31,591 nt of DNA, taken from assembly GCA_004352715.1 (NCBI GenBank), contig SCFE01000051.1:74906-106496 (forward strand). Direction: 5' to 3'. The stretch comes from Hofstenia miamia. Its lineage: Eukaryota > Xenacoelomorpha > Acoela. The notes under the pieces are model-generated. The model saw nothing but the letters and a program-made list of their open reading frames with translations. It had not been told where the DNA came from and did no database searches. A program made the position numbers and the translations under genes. Positions 17,393 to 28,720 of the stretch are shown piece by piece (the stretch's first letter is position 1; every line of letters begins with the position of its first letter).

Positions 17393-19552
17393 CTTGATTT
17401 ATATCAGATGAACTTCAACTCTTGAAAAATTTTATTTTTGAATTTGAAAATTCGTGCATTATGAAGCTATGCTCATACTCAGTGAGGCTCAGAGATTGCT
17501 TCCAATCACCTCAAGAAATATACTACTTGTAGCTACCATAAATTTGAGACATTTCATGTGCCTCTTTGAAATGTAGCAGCCTCAAAATTTGCTAAATTAC
17601 AATACATTCATAAAATATTTCTGTATTTATTTTATTTGTTTTATTTTAAATGTTGACGATCTGGTTTTTTGTAAAAACAAATTGTTGGCCAATTCATCAT
17701 TGTATCCTTTTTTTTAATTTTAACGTAGCCATTGAACAATTTAACTTCACTTTACTTTTAAAAACAAACGAGAAAGTCCAAATAAACAAAAATCAAGAAA
17801 TAGTCAGATTTATCAAATGAGAACACAGCTCATTGTAAGCTTGTCTTATTGATGAATACTAGTTTGCAACTTTTTTAACTCTAACTCTCAACTTAGCTCA
17901 ACTTTATTTATTTTTTTGTTGAGTTTAATGTTCATTATTACTTCAATATTTATGAGTTTTTTAGTCCATTTCAAGTTATCAACACTGCATACTCCCATTT
18001 GAAAATGACTTACTATTTGATTTATATAATTTAAATATCCATTGGAATTTTCAAGCCTACATTAAGAACATTTGCATTACTTATTATATTATACAAGAGT
18101 AACTCCTCCAAGGATTATCTGATAAGGGCTGAGCATAACTAACTATGGTAGCATACTTCTCAACTAAGGGAAATTTTTTGCTGACTAAGAATTTTGCAAG
18201 CTGTTTTAACACAAGGTTCAATTATTTTTTCAATAACCTATATAGCTATTAGCACAGAATGGTTGTTGTTGTTTATTGCTTGTTATATTGTCAATGATTT
18301 ATTACAATTAACTGATATATTTGAATGTTGTGGTAATGACTCATTGCTGCATGTTAATAATTGTCTTAACTGTTTGTACCCAGCAAGTTTTGAGAGAGAG
18401 AAAAAGAGAGTTGCATGAGTAATGCATTAAAAACGCAAACAGCATGTAATTTATGGTATTAGTTGGTAGAAAAGTTTACACTGTGTAGGAAGATTGTTTT
18501 TTCTGATAATTATCAAAACTTGAGGATTGGTACTAACATAATCTCAATAAGACAATTCAAGACTAACTGTTTTAAAATTATTTTCAAATTTTATAATTTT
18601 TTAGCCGATTTCCTATGAATTTAGTTAGATTGTATTATACGTTAGAATTAAGCAATTTCAAACATTGTCACTTTAGAAATTGTGGCAACTCAGTTATATT
18701 AAGAGAATAAATACACATTAAAGATTTATGGCGTATGCCTTGAAGAATAATTTATTTTGTGGAAAAAAATAGTTTTTGAGGACAACCAATAAGTAAAAAA
18801 AGGAAACATAATTATCACTAAATAAACATACAACCTAAGAACACTTTACTAATATTAAAATAGTAAATATCTTCATCAAAATTTGTAAATGGTTGAAATC
18901 AATTATTGTTAATGCAAAGTAATTGCTTGCATATAATTCTAATATCTATACTTGTTGCTTAGAATGTCATTTGTTGAATGGATTTCTTGAAGTACAATAA
19001 AGATAATTAATAATTATTGAGTATATTTTTTGACAATGCACTTTACAACATTAAATAGCACAAGAAATGATTAATATAGTATGAATTTTTGTAATGGAAC
19101 TGAAAAAATCTAAAAATGTGCAATCATAAGAGCCATAGTGTTTCATGATGCATATTATTAAAACTAATATTTTCAATAAAAATTGTTGTATAACATTTAT
19201 ATATTCAAAAAAGATAAATGTTCTAAACAATTTTAAGGCAATTCTAACGATTAATCATATCCTAAAATAGAATGATTCAGAACAAAAAATTGAGGATATA
19301 TTAAAAAAAGTGCGATTACCTAAATGAAAAGAGCAAAATCAAAATATAATTGCCTGTTATTTGAATATTGTGGTGAAAGTGGACATCCAAAGCAATTTCA
19401 TAATGAACAATCAAAGTTTTCCTTTTCCTAGAAGTGAGTTTTTATTTGCCCAAATGAAATGAATCATCTTCAATGCTTTTAACGAAGGTTGCATTTCAAT
19501 TAACTAGAATATATTTTAATAATTCAACTTTAGTTTTTTATTGTTATCAGCA

Positions 19553-21672
19553 AGCCTTGCCATTTTGCGGCTAACAGCTAAAGAAGCTGTTAGAAGCAAA
19601 AAGCAATCCTTCAGCTGTTAACAGCTTCGATATTTTCTTAGATAAAGTAGATAAAAAATCGTAGATAGGCTCCGATATTACATGAATAGGAGCAGGAGCA
19701 TATGCTGGTTTTTTACGGTCTTGATAATGTGAAAATATTGCAAAAAGACCCTAACTGCATTTCCTGACATTTATTTAAATATTTTAATTTTTTGCGGATA
19801 TTTTTTAACCAAATCAGTTTTTAAAAATGGAGGAGGGGCAATTCCACCATGTCCCCAATTGCAACCGCCACTGGATAGGAGACAATAAATTTTTCCAAAC
19901 TAGAGTTAAAAGAAAGGCAATGTACTTTAAAAGAATCTTTTAAAAACTAAACGTGAACAAAGTACTTTTATTTAAAGATATCAATACACACATTTAGAAT
20001 TTCTCAAAATAACACCTTGGGCATCAGCACATCATTCCCAACAGCTCTGCGATGCCTGGAAGCTTCTCTGGAACTCCTGAATGCATATGTCCTTCAGAAT
20101 GGTTGTCATGGCAGCTTTGACGTTCTCAATGGTCCCAAAATGTCATCCCTTCATGCACAACTTGAACTGAGGAAACAAAAAGAAGTTAGCTGGTGCGAGG
20201 TTGGGGCTGCAAGGGGGTTGCGGAAGACTGGGGATTTTTTTTCGCCAGAAACTCTTTGACCACCATTGAGGTATGGCTCAGCACATTGTTGTGATGGAGG
20301 ATACATTAATCAGTGATCTCTGGACAGATGCGCACAATCCATTTCTTCAGTCTTTGGATAACTTCAACACTAAATGCAGAGTTGACAGTTTGTCTGGTTA
20401 GCAGGAACTCCTTGTGGATGATGCCCTTCAAGTCAAAGAAGATGATGAGCATTCATTTGATCCGGGACTTGCTCATTCAAGCTTTTCTTGGACGAGGAGA
20501 TCCAGGAGATTGCCTTTCACAATGTTGCCATTTCGTTTTCAGATCATATTTGAACACTCAGCTTTTGTCACCACTGACAACACGTTCCATGAAATTTTCG
20601 TCACTTCCAATATGGTCCAAGAAGTCACGAGAAATCAAAATTCGATTCTGCTTCTGGTTGTCAGTCAAGACCTTGGGAACCAACTTGGCACAAAATTTTC
20701 GCATTTTCAATTCCATCATGATGATTTTATGGACGATATATTTAGGAAGCTCAGTTTGGTCCAACACTAACCAGACACTCAGACGCGATCTGAGTTTGAA
20801 GAAGCCTTCACCTTTTCTGCATTGTCTGTTGTGTGAGCAGTTGTTCGCTGTCCTGAGCGTTCTTCATCTTTAACGTCTTCTCGTCCTTCTTTAAAGGTCT
20901 TGTGCCAACAAAACACTTGCTCTATTGATAGAGTATCTTCTCCATAAGCTCTCCCCAGTATTGCAAATGTCTCAGTGGCGGAATGTCCAAGTTTCACGCA
21001 AAACTTGATAGTATAGCGCTGTTCAGCATTTTGTTACATCTTATTCATTACATGATGATTAAGCAAGGTTCACATCAAAAGGAATTCATGACCATTTTAC
21101 AGCTGGTGAACATCATTCACCAACTGCCATGCATGAAATATCTGCCCTCTGGCACTTTTGATTTATGCAGTAATAAATAGGGCAACAATTCGTTTGATTG
21201 CATCACTATACAAATTATCTAATGATATAATATCTGATGCCTTGTAAATGTTTTGAAAATTGTACCAAATGAAAAGTTGATCATCCTTTCTAGAAGTTGA
21301 TAAGAAACAACAAATTCAAAGTTATAAATGCGCACAGCACACAAACAATTATGAAATGACTTACAATAAAAAATGGCAAACCATGAGTCTCCCAATATAA
21401 AATATAATTGATATATTAAAACCCCTCTATCAATGGGGTCTATTGTTGTACTTGGGTCTGCATTTATTTTTATCATTGATTTCAACACTGGTATGAAACC
21501 TGACTGTCTTTGATGAGTTGTTGAAGGGATTGAAAGGCCTTGACAGAGTGTGCACAACATTGATAATAGTCCAATATGCCTAAATTCTATTTGATGGTTT
21601 AAACAGCACTAGGCTGCTATTTGCTGTAACATCTTGCAGCTGTTAACAGCAGTGCTGTTGGGAGTCTTGGCT
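19553..21672. mobile_element. Putative element with AACAGC-rich inverted ends, containing the mariner copy
   Basis: Both edges carry related inverted sequence rich in GCTGTTAACAGC. The left edge (19553-19630) and the reverse complement of the right edge (about 21600-21672) share AGCC..., GCTGTTA and AGCAAA.AGCA blocks in the same order. Outside, ATCAGCAA on the left and ATCAGTAA on the right differ at one base and could be an 8 bp hAT-type target duplication. The ends are imperfect, so this is tentative. The mariner pseudogene lies in the middle and would be a later insertion. A 113-codon minus-strand frame at 21219-21560 inside it has no recognisable motif. Confidence 0.35.
19994..21039 (-). 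pseudogene. mariner transposase pseudogene (DD34D type)
   Basis: On the minus strand the frames together span a full-length mariner transposase (about 345 residues), from an ATG at 21039 that is followed at once by a stop, to a TAA at 19994-19996. Recognisable in order are the N-terminal HTH region (KFCVKLGHSATETFAILG, WHKTFKEGRED, DEERSGQ), CAKLVPKVLTDNQKQ, and the first catalytic motif VSGDKSWVF. After these come the second motif reading ILHHNNVLSHTS, EFLAKKN, NLAPANFFLFPQFK, and a C-terminus reading IENVKAAMTTILKDI. The second catalytic Asp is Asn (codon 20288-20290) and the third is Asn (20185-20187). Several stops and frameshifts break the gene. Terminal inverted repeats could not be located, so only the coding remnant is marked. 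Confidence 0.9.
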
Positions 21673-22931
21673 ATCAGTAATAATACAATGCAATCTATTG
21701 TGTAATACTACTTCCCACAAATGAAAGATGAATATCTTGTAAAATTAGAATTGTATTGATAGTTAACTTTAGCTGTGAATGATGGTCATATCAAAGGGAT
21801 GCTGAAAGCTTAATTTATTTTATCCAAGAAGAAGCTCTATTGTTCAGAGAGTGGAGCAGATCATTTTGAAATAGTTTTCCAAATAAAAATATATATTGAA
21901 AATAATTATAATTTCAATTACAAACTATAAAAAATTAGTAATACAGCATGTCCAGACTAAATTGACATTTTCTAAAATAGGTTGTTTACTACCACTATTC
22001 ATTTCTCGCAATCAAGAATTGATACTCTTTTACACATTCTGTGTCCACTAATCACTTGTTAATCTCTCACCTGATTTTTGTATCAAAGGAAATTTGTTAC
22101 TTTGACATCAGACTTTTGCAAAGATTTTGCAAAAAAAGAACAGGAATGTTCAATTTTTTAATTCAATTGATTGGTTTTTAGTGCAGTTTTGTGGCAATAT
22201 GCACATATTTAAGCATACAGTTTAGGTATTTCAGGAGCAAAGTGTATTTGAATGATTAATCTACTAATCTTTAAGTCATGTTGAAATAAATTACACTGAC
22301 TCTAATGTTGGCAGTAAATTATAAATAAGAATCCCACATATACTAGCAACATATAAATCTAGTGATTTTTTAGGAAACATTCCATAAATTTACACCTAGT
22401 TTCTAGACATATAGAAATTTCTTGATTCCCTCTGATTTGTGGGTAACTTTTAAATAAGTTTACAGGCTTGGTCAGGGGCATACAGAGGAAGACATCTTAG
22501 TCATAATTAAGTGAGCCATACATTTTGAATGCATTGAAAATAATAGACCATAAAAATGTAACTCATGACTAAGTTTTTAATTCTTTTTTAATATATTATT
22601 AATTTTTTTTTGATTTATCCTAACAAAATCAATTTTGAAAACCTGTGCAACATTCCATATGTCATTCTTTGTGTACGCCCCTGGGTTTGGTGGAATTTTA
22701 GTTTAAGTATTAAGGAAGTTCAAAATTCCCATCAACACCTGAATGCATATTGACATCTCTTACGTGATAATGGAAATTTGGGCCAAGTTTAAAATAGAAA
22801 GTTGCACCTTTTGGTAAACAAATAGTCTTGAATTGTACATCAGAAGAAGAAAATCAATCTCAAAATAGATTCACATAAAAAATAAATACATCATAGCTGT
22901 ACAAATGTTTATTATGCTTAACTTTAGACAG
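21673..22931. other. AT-rich non-coding stretch
   Basis: I see no gene or recognisable element here. Confidence 0.6.
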
Positions 22932-23160
22932 TCTATCTTGTCAGACAGAAACACAATTACTGATTTGGTGGATAATTTTAATCCAACAATATTTTTAAAT
23001 TGTTTGAAAGTCCTTTCTAAAATTTAGTTGTAATTCTCACTATATNTCTATCTTGTCAGACAGAAACACAATTACTGATTTGGTGGATAATTTTAATCCA
23101 ACAATATTTTTAAATTGATTGAAAGTCCTTTCTAAAATTTAGTTGTAATTCTCACTATAT
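22932..23160. repeat. 114 bp direct duplication across a single N at 23046
   Basis: 22932-23045 is repeated at 23047-23160 with one visible substitution (TTGTTTG versus TTGATTG). The copies are separated by a single N and end at a TA microsatellite (about 23153-23177). This is the pattern of two overlapping contigs that were scaffolded without merging, so the duplication is probably artificial. Confidence 0.85.
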
Positions 23161-23207
23161 ATATATATATATATATACATATTAATCATGCATAATAGTC
23201 TATTGCA

Positions 23208-23705
23208 TAGTACTGGCCAAAAGTTTGGGAACAGTAACTTGTCTCAAGCGTGTTTTATGCTATTTCCTGGAAACTTCGTAAAATTTCTGGAATTCTTAAT
23301 TTTTTATTAGAATTTACAACCGATTCATTTAGCCAATCAAATTAACTCTAGATTTACACACAATACATTTTCACAGAAAAGCACTATCATTATAGTTTGA
23401 AATATGGTCTGTGGTAGTGAAATTTCACCAACAAAGCTTGCTCAAATTCGTATCTTGTACGAGGAGGGGTACAATTATCACGCTATAGCTGTTAGAATGG
23501 GCGTGTCAGTATCTTTGGTATCCAGAAGTGTTACTTGCTATCAGCAACTGCTAAATTTTTCCTCTTGGAAGTGGTCTGGAAAACCAAAAGTGACAACCTC
23601 TGAAACTGAGTGTCTCATTCATATTTAGTACTGCTTGCAATTGCAGTAGAATAAACTGAGTGACCTTTTGACCTTGACAGATTTATCTGCTGAAATTAGG
23701 ATGTA
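23208..23705 (+). pseudogene. 5' fragment of a Tc1-type transposon and its transposase
   Basis: The left end reads AGTACTGGCCAAAAGTTTGG (from about 23209), a typical Tc1 terminal repeat start. It is followed 195 bases later by an ATG at 23404 opening a 74-codon frame. The frame reads ISPTKLAQIRILYEEGYNY, then AIAVRMGVS and SGKPKVTTSE, which is the Tc1 N-terminal helix-turn-helix plus the GRPR-like basic hook. After a stop at 23626 a faint continuation (LTLTDLSAEI) follows in another frame, then similarity ends. No right terminal repeat or catalytic domain is present. It belongs to a different subfamily from the copy at 11189-12750, judged by the end sequence. Confidence 0.78.
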
Positions 23706-25640
23706 ATTGTGTACTTTCATTGTCTGCTTTGACGTCATTGGAATATATGCTATTTCATTGTAATATTTGTTAAGCAAAATTAAGTTGCAATGATTATTGC
23801 ATATTTAATAAAATTTTATATATTTTGAATTTACAAACATTTTGCTGTTAATGTGAGAGATTAAAGTTTTTTGGTAGAATTTATAATTAATAGATATTTC
23901 AAAACAAAAATATATTTAACATTGAAAAAATGAATTCAAATATAAAAATATGCTTTCACAGATAAATACTCTCACCACACAGAGAAAGCAAACATTTATA
24001 AATATATTGCTACTTACAAAGAAAATATAAGGCTTTTAGTGTTATTCATATAACAAATTTCATCTACAATTCAATAAACATAGATTATTTGTCATAATTT
24101 CAATGTTTGGTGGGAATGGTTTAGGAAACATATGCAACGTGTATTTCAACACTAGGAATTTCACACCATAGTGTGTAAATTAATGCTTAATAAACAAGAC
24201 ATTATTAAAAGCACAATGAATTTCACTTTAGAAAATGCATGACACATTGCATGAAATATTTCCTGCTAAGAAATGTTTTTGTGGCGCAATAGCATATGAA
24301 AATTGATTTCATGTGCTATCTTAATACATGGCATAAAAAAAGTATTTTTAGCAATTGCTCTAAGCTGGCCTGCATTTTTATGCTGTCAAAAATCAGACCA
24401 ATTTTAGTCCTGCCTTCTTTAACCACTTGTTGCTTTCTTCTCTGACACACTTTTCTGTTTTCCCCCAGTATTCTCATTGCATTGCCATCTGCATATACTT
24501 TGTTAAGCAACATTAGTTGCTTCCTATAAATCCTCTCAATTTCTTGAAAAACACATTTTCGCCCATTGGTGTGTCAATATTGCAGCTATCACCATGAAAT
24601 TTTGCAGGCTTATAGAGCTTCACAATTTGAATATTTTCAGCATTTTACAAACCAGAACATGTCAAAATTGCCACCTTTAGCAGGAGAATAATTTTTTGCT
24701 GTATTGATGATATTTACAGAGAGCAATATTTGCAATAGAATTTGAAAATTAGAAGTTCTTTAATATTCCCAACATTAGAAGTTAATATAAATTTCTTAAT
24801 AAGCCTGAATTTTTAAATTTTTACACCATTTATTGATCTGAATTTTGATCAAAATTGTTTGAAATTTCAAGACGAAAATTTCACACCTGCGATTAATTTT
24901 TCTAAAAAAAATTTTTTAAACCCAGGTTGGCCATTAGATATTATACCTTAACTTTAGCAGGCTATAGCAACAAAAATTTTAAAGATATCACAGATCCATT
25001 TGAATTTTAAAGTAGAAAATTTCACTGAAAAAATTTGGTTCTCAGAATGTTTGGTTCTAAGATCAATATTGGCTGAACTAGGATGGCCAGAGCTGGACCA
25101 ATTTTTCAGAAAAGATACATCTTTAATAACTTTTTATATAATTAAGCTATTAACAAGATTTTTACACCAAAATGCGCAGTTTTGAAAAGAGATTCTAATT
25201 TTTTAAAACTTTCCCAATATGGAAAGTTTCAAAAATTTCAAACAAAAAATACTTTTTTCTCTAAAATTAAAAATTCAAAAGTTCTTTTTGATATGAATGT
25301 TATAGGATGGGTTAGTAATTTTTTAAAAGTTATAGCAATTTTTCTTGAAAAAACTGTCTATAAATCTGTATTTACTTTTTAATATTATAAAACTTTAAAA
25401 TTTTGTTTGAAAATAGTACATTTCACATTAGGACACCCCTATAAACTTGCAAAAAATCTGTGTTTTTTTAAATGTATATTGTGAATGATGAAAATGGATA
25501 TTATATATAAACCTTGATAATTCATTTACATTTTACACAATTTTTTGATATCTGTTATCTATTCTGTCAATTTCTTTGAGATTTTGCCATGGTTATTGAA
25601 CATATTGGGATTTGATAATATAAATTTTTCAGAGCATTGA
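23706..25640. other. AT-rich non-coding stretch
   Basis: I see nothing identifiable. From about 24560 to 25440 the base texture changes to runs of AAAATTT and TTTCA, which suggests another old repeat, but no ends or protein similarity can be seen. Short frames at 24316-24513, 25000-25185 and 25182-25382 carry no motif. Confidence 0.55.
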
Positions 25641-25642
25641 CT

Positions 25643-26535
25643 ACTACTTCTCAGTAAAAACGTGTGTTGAGTGGGTTCCCAGAGTGGATGGTAGTGGGAA
25701 GGACATTTCTGATACAGAAGAACCCAAAGAAAGGTAGTGAGGCAAGCAACTTCAGGCCAATAACATATCTGCCAACAATTTGGAAATTGCTAACTTCTGT
25801 CATTTCAAGTAGGCTGGCATGTTACTTAGAACAGAACAGGTTGATACTAGAAGAGCAGAAGGGATGTAGGACAAAGATGAAAGGATGCAAACATCAGTTG
25901 TTGATAGAGCAGGCAGTGGTGGAGAATTGTAGAAGAAGGAAGAAAAACTTAACAATGGCATGGATAGACTACCAGAAGGCAAATGACAGCATGTCACATA
26001 GGTGGTTATTGAGGACGCTAGAGAGAAATGGAGTTTCATGGAAATGGGTTGAGTTTCTAGAGAGGGAGATGGGAAAGTGGCAGACTTAGATAGAAAGGCA
26101 CAAGTTGAGGTTTAGGCGAGGCATATTCCAGAGATACAGCTTAGCACCACCACTGTTAGTAGTTAGCTTAACCCAATCACAGAAAAGTTAAAGAACAAAG
26201 GTATAGGATATAAGTTGGAGAAGCATGGTAGAGCAGTGAGTCACCTGTGGTATATGGACAACCTGAAGATGTATGCTAGTTCAAGGAAAATGTTGCAGAA
26301 GCAAGTGGAGGCATTGGAGAAATCAAGCAGAGATTCCGGTTTGGAAATTGGATTAGGAAAGTGTGTCACAGTGACAATGACAGGAGACAAGTGCATAGAT
26401 GGAGATGGTTGAGGATGAGCAGTGGGGATAAGATTGAGGAAGTCAAATAGGGGTACAACTACTTAGGTGTGATAGAGAAAGATAGAACAGATCATGAGAT
26501 GTAGATAGCCTATTTACAAATGAGAGCAGCTTCCT
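25643..26535 (+). pseudogene. Non-LTR retrotransposon reverse transcriptase fragment
   Basis: The frame running to 26089 holds the early reverse transcriptase motifs: GRTFLIQKNPKKGS, SNFRPITYLPTIWKLLT, EEQKGCRTKMKGCKHQLLIE, and the motif A region AWIDYQKANDS, where the catalytic Asp is kept but the usual aromatic is Asn. The downstream motifs need two frame changes: RRGIFQRYSLAPP, in place of a GIFQGDSLSP-like motif, then HLWYMDNLKMYASS. The YxDD box is YMDN (Asn codon 26260-26262). A later NYLGVIE segment is also preceded by a stop. The 5' part of the element, any endonuclease and the C-terminus are missing. The wording of the motifs suggests the R2/R4/NeSL-like side of non-LTR elements, but this needs a search. 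The fragment is dead. Confidence 0.85.
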
Positions 26536-27272
26536 AACCTATGGTAAAAACTAGATATAAAATAACATTAAAACATTTACGGCCTGTTGATTGTTACAAA
26601 CATGAAAATGCCTAGTTGCGCATTTTAATAAATAATCAAACCGATAAAAGATAAGTGAGTAATAAGGAGTTTATTCTCCATCAACCTTTCTNTTAGGCGA
26701 GGCATATTCCAGAGATACAGCTTAGCACCACCACTGTTAGTAGTTAGCTTAACCCAATCACAGAAAAGTTAAAGAACAAAGGTATAGGATATAAGTTGGA
26801 GAAGCATGGTAGAGCAGTGAGTCACCTGTGGTATATGGACAACCTGAAGATGTATGCTAGTTCAAGGAAAATGTTGCAGAAGCAAGTGGAGGCATTGGAG
26901 AAATCAAGCAGAGATTCCGGTTTGGAAATTGGATTAGGAAAGTGTGTCACAGTGACAATGACAGGAGACAAGTGCATAGATGGAGATGGTTGAGGATGAG
27001 CAGTGGGGATAAGATTGAGGAAGTCAAATAGGGGTACAACTACTTAGGTGTGATAGAGAAAGATAGAACAGATCATGAGATGTAGATAGCCTATTTACAA
27101 ATGAGAGCAGCTTCCTAACCTATGGTAAAAACTAGATATAAAATAACATTAAAACATTTACGGCCTGTTGATTGTTACAAACATGAAAATGCCTAGTTGC
27201 GCATTTTAATAAATAATCAAACCGATAAAAGATAAGTGAGTAATAAGGAGTTTATTCTCCATCAACCTTTCT
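26112..27272. repeat. 580 bp exact direct duplication across a single N at 26692
   Basis: 26112-26691 and 26693-27272 appear identical throughout, including the disabled YMDN reverse transcriptase segment (second copy of the frame at 26796-26993). One N separates them. Identical overlapping contig ends that were not merged explain this better than a real tandem duplication. Confidence 0.9.
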
Positions 27273-27629
27273 TTTTACATGTTGCATATTTATAGCAAAG
27301 ATTTATAAACATATTTATCATTAAATAAATAACTGTCACCGTTTTTGTGTTGCCAACATAGAAAAAGTTCTGCGTTAATATGGCGGTGTCAAAATCGACG
27401 TGGTGCTTTATTGTCCAAATGTGATTTGTCAAAAGTTAAGCTGACAAATAATTGTTTTACAAAATCATTCACAAATTCAAATCACATGAATTGGTTTTGT
27501 GTTAATTCAATCAATTACAAAATTAATGAAATCAATAAATGTATGATTCGATCTTAGTTTCTTTTCTGTAATTTTGATCTTTGTTGGATTATGCTACATT
27601 ATAACATTTGTTCATTTCTATAATTCTAT
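27208..27629. repeat. Copy 1 of a 422 bp repeat (second copy 28271-28692)
   Basis: This stretch recurs in the same orientation 1063 bases downstream with about a dozen visible substitutions, roughly 3%. It includes the 3' flank of the reverse transcriptase fragment and a 70-codon frame (27345-27557) that keeps most residues in both copies. The frame has no recognisable motif and its conservation is no higher than that of its surroundings. Confidence 0.85.
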
Positions 27630-27779
27630 CTTATGTACTTGCATAACACATAGCGTGAATATTAGCCTAGCATTACATCTATTAACATGGTAATAATTCA
27701 CTAACACAACAAAAACCTGTTAGAATGTTAACCATTCATTGCAAAAAGAAAGAATTCATGGTAAATTTTAGGTATGGAA

Positions 27780-27784
<5 letters not shown>

Positions 27785-27813
<29 letters not shown>
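27785..27813. repeat. TA microsatellite at the inner edge of the right inverted-repeat arm
   Basis: The TA run is seen directly. The inverted-arm homology begins within about 10 bases of it. Confidence 0.9.
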
Positions 27814-27815
<2 letters not shown>

Positions 27816-27820
27816 AAGTT

Positions 27821-28269
27821 TACTTACCACTCTGTACTACCTATTTTCAAATTCTGGTGTACTTAGTGGGAGGCGGATCAAAATCCCATAGTACACAGTT
27901 GGAGCCATAATAGCTTTTTAGCCGAAAAAGATTTTTCAAAAAAAGACTAATAGGCCATGTTAGTACCCTAAAACAATATTTTTAAGAAAGTTTGAAAAAA
28001 AATTCCTAAAAAATTTTTTTTGCAAAAAATTTATTCCTCCCACTATTTACATTTGTATGCTTATAGTAATATGTTTCTCATGATTTCAGAAGATTATGAA
28101 TGATACTTGGTCAGAAAGTTAATTTATTACTGAAATTACTGAATAGCATGGCGGCAACAGGGTCAATGAAGTATATTCCTAATTTTAACAAGGTACAACG
28201 CTTGTCAAAATGTAACAAAGAATCTATGTAATTTTTAACTTAATACTGTCGCTAAAATACACTAACATT
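27821..28269. repeat. Long inverted repeat, right arm (inner part)
   Basis: This is the reverse complement of 4814-5262, equal in length, with a few percent of differences. It ends at the single N at 28270. Confidence 0.85.
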
Positions 28270-28270
28270 N

Positions 28271-28719
28271 AATAAATAATCAAACCGATAAAAGATAAGT
28301 GAGTAATAAGGAGTTTATTCTCCATCAACCTTTCTTTTTACATGTTGCATATTTATAGCAAAGATTTATAAACATATTTATCATTAAACAAATACCTGTC
28401 ACTGTTTTTGTGTTGCCAACGTAGAAAAAGTTCTGCGTTAATATGGCGGTGTCAAAATCGACGTGGAGCTTTATTGTCCACATGTGATTTTTCAAAAGTT
28501 AAGGTGACAAATAATTGTTTTACAAAATCATTTACAAATTCAAATCACATGACTTGGTTTTGTGTTAATTCAATCAAGTACAAAATTAATGAAATCAATT
28601 GATGTATGATTCGATCTTAGTTTCTTTTCTGTAATTTTGTTCTTTGTTGGATTATGCTACATTATAACATTTGTTCATTTCTATAATTCTATATTTAGAA
28701 TATATATATATATATATAT
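28271..28719. repeat. Copy 2 of the 422 bp repeat plus TA run, misplaced between arm parts
   Basis: 28271-28692 is about 97% identical to 27208-27629 and is followed by a TA run (about 28701-28719). It is bounded by single N on both sides (28270 and 28720). It occupies the place where the left arm has the 223 bp 4591-4813, so a contig order error is likely. Confidence 0.8.
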
Positions 28720-28720
28720 N

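Larger units (their letters stand above)
16704..19552. other. AT-rich non-coding stretch
   Basis: Apart from the foldback sequence at 16774-16893 and a TA microsatellite at 17355-17390, I see nothing identifiable. A 74-codon frame at 18194-18418 has no motif and ends in a GAGAGA/AAGAGAG simple run. Confidence 0.6.

Noticed and set aside
20313-20873. 186- and 118-codon plus-strand frames
   Set aside because: They are antisense to the mariner pseudogene. The minus-strand translation gives recognisable transposase motifs, while these give none.
21219-21560. 113-codon minus-strand frame between the mariner remnant and the putative outer end
   Set aside because: No motif, no recognisable similarity and no supporting context, so it is not annotated as a gene.
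23153-23177. TA repeats here and elsewhere as CRISPR-like or origin-like arrays
   Set aside because: They are simple dinucleotide microsatellites of the kind common in AT-rich animal genomes, with no spacer structure.
26112-27272. Genuine tandem duplication of a reverse transcriptase segment
   Set aside because: The copies look identical and meet at a single N, so unmerged contig overlap is the simpler explanation.
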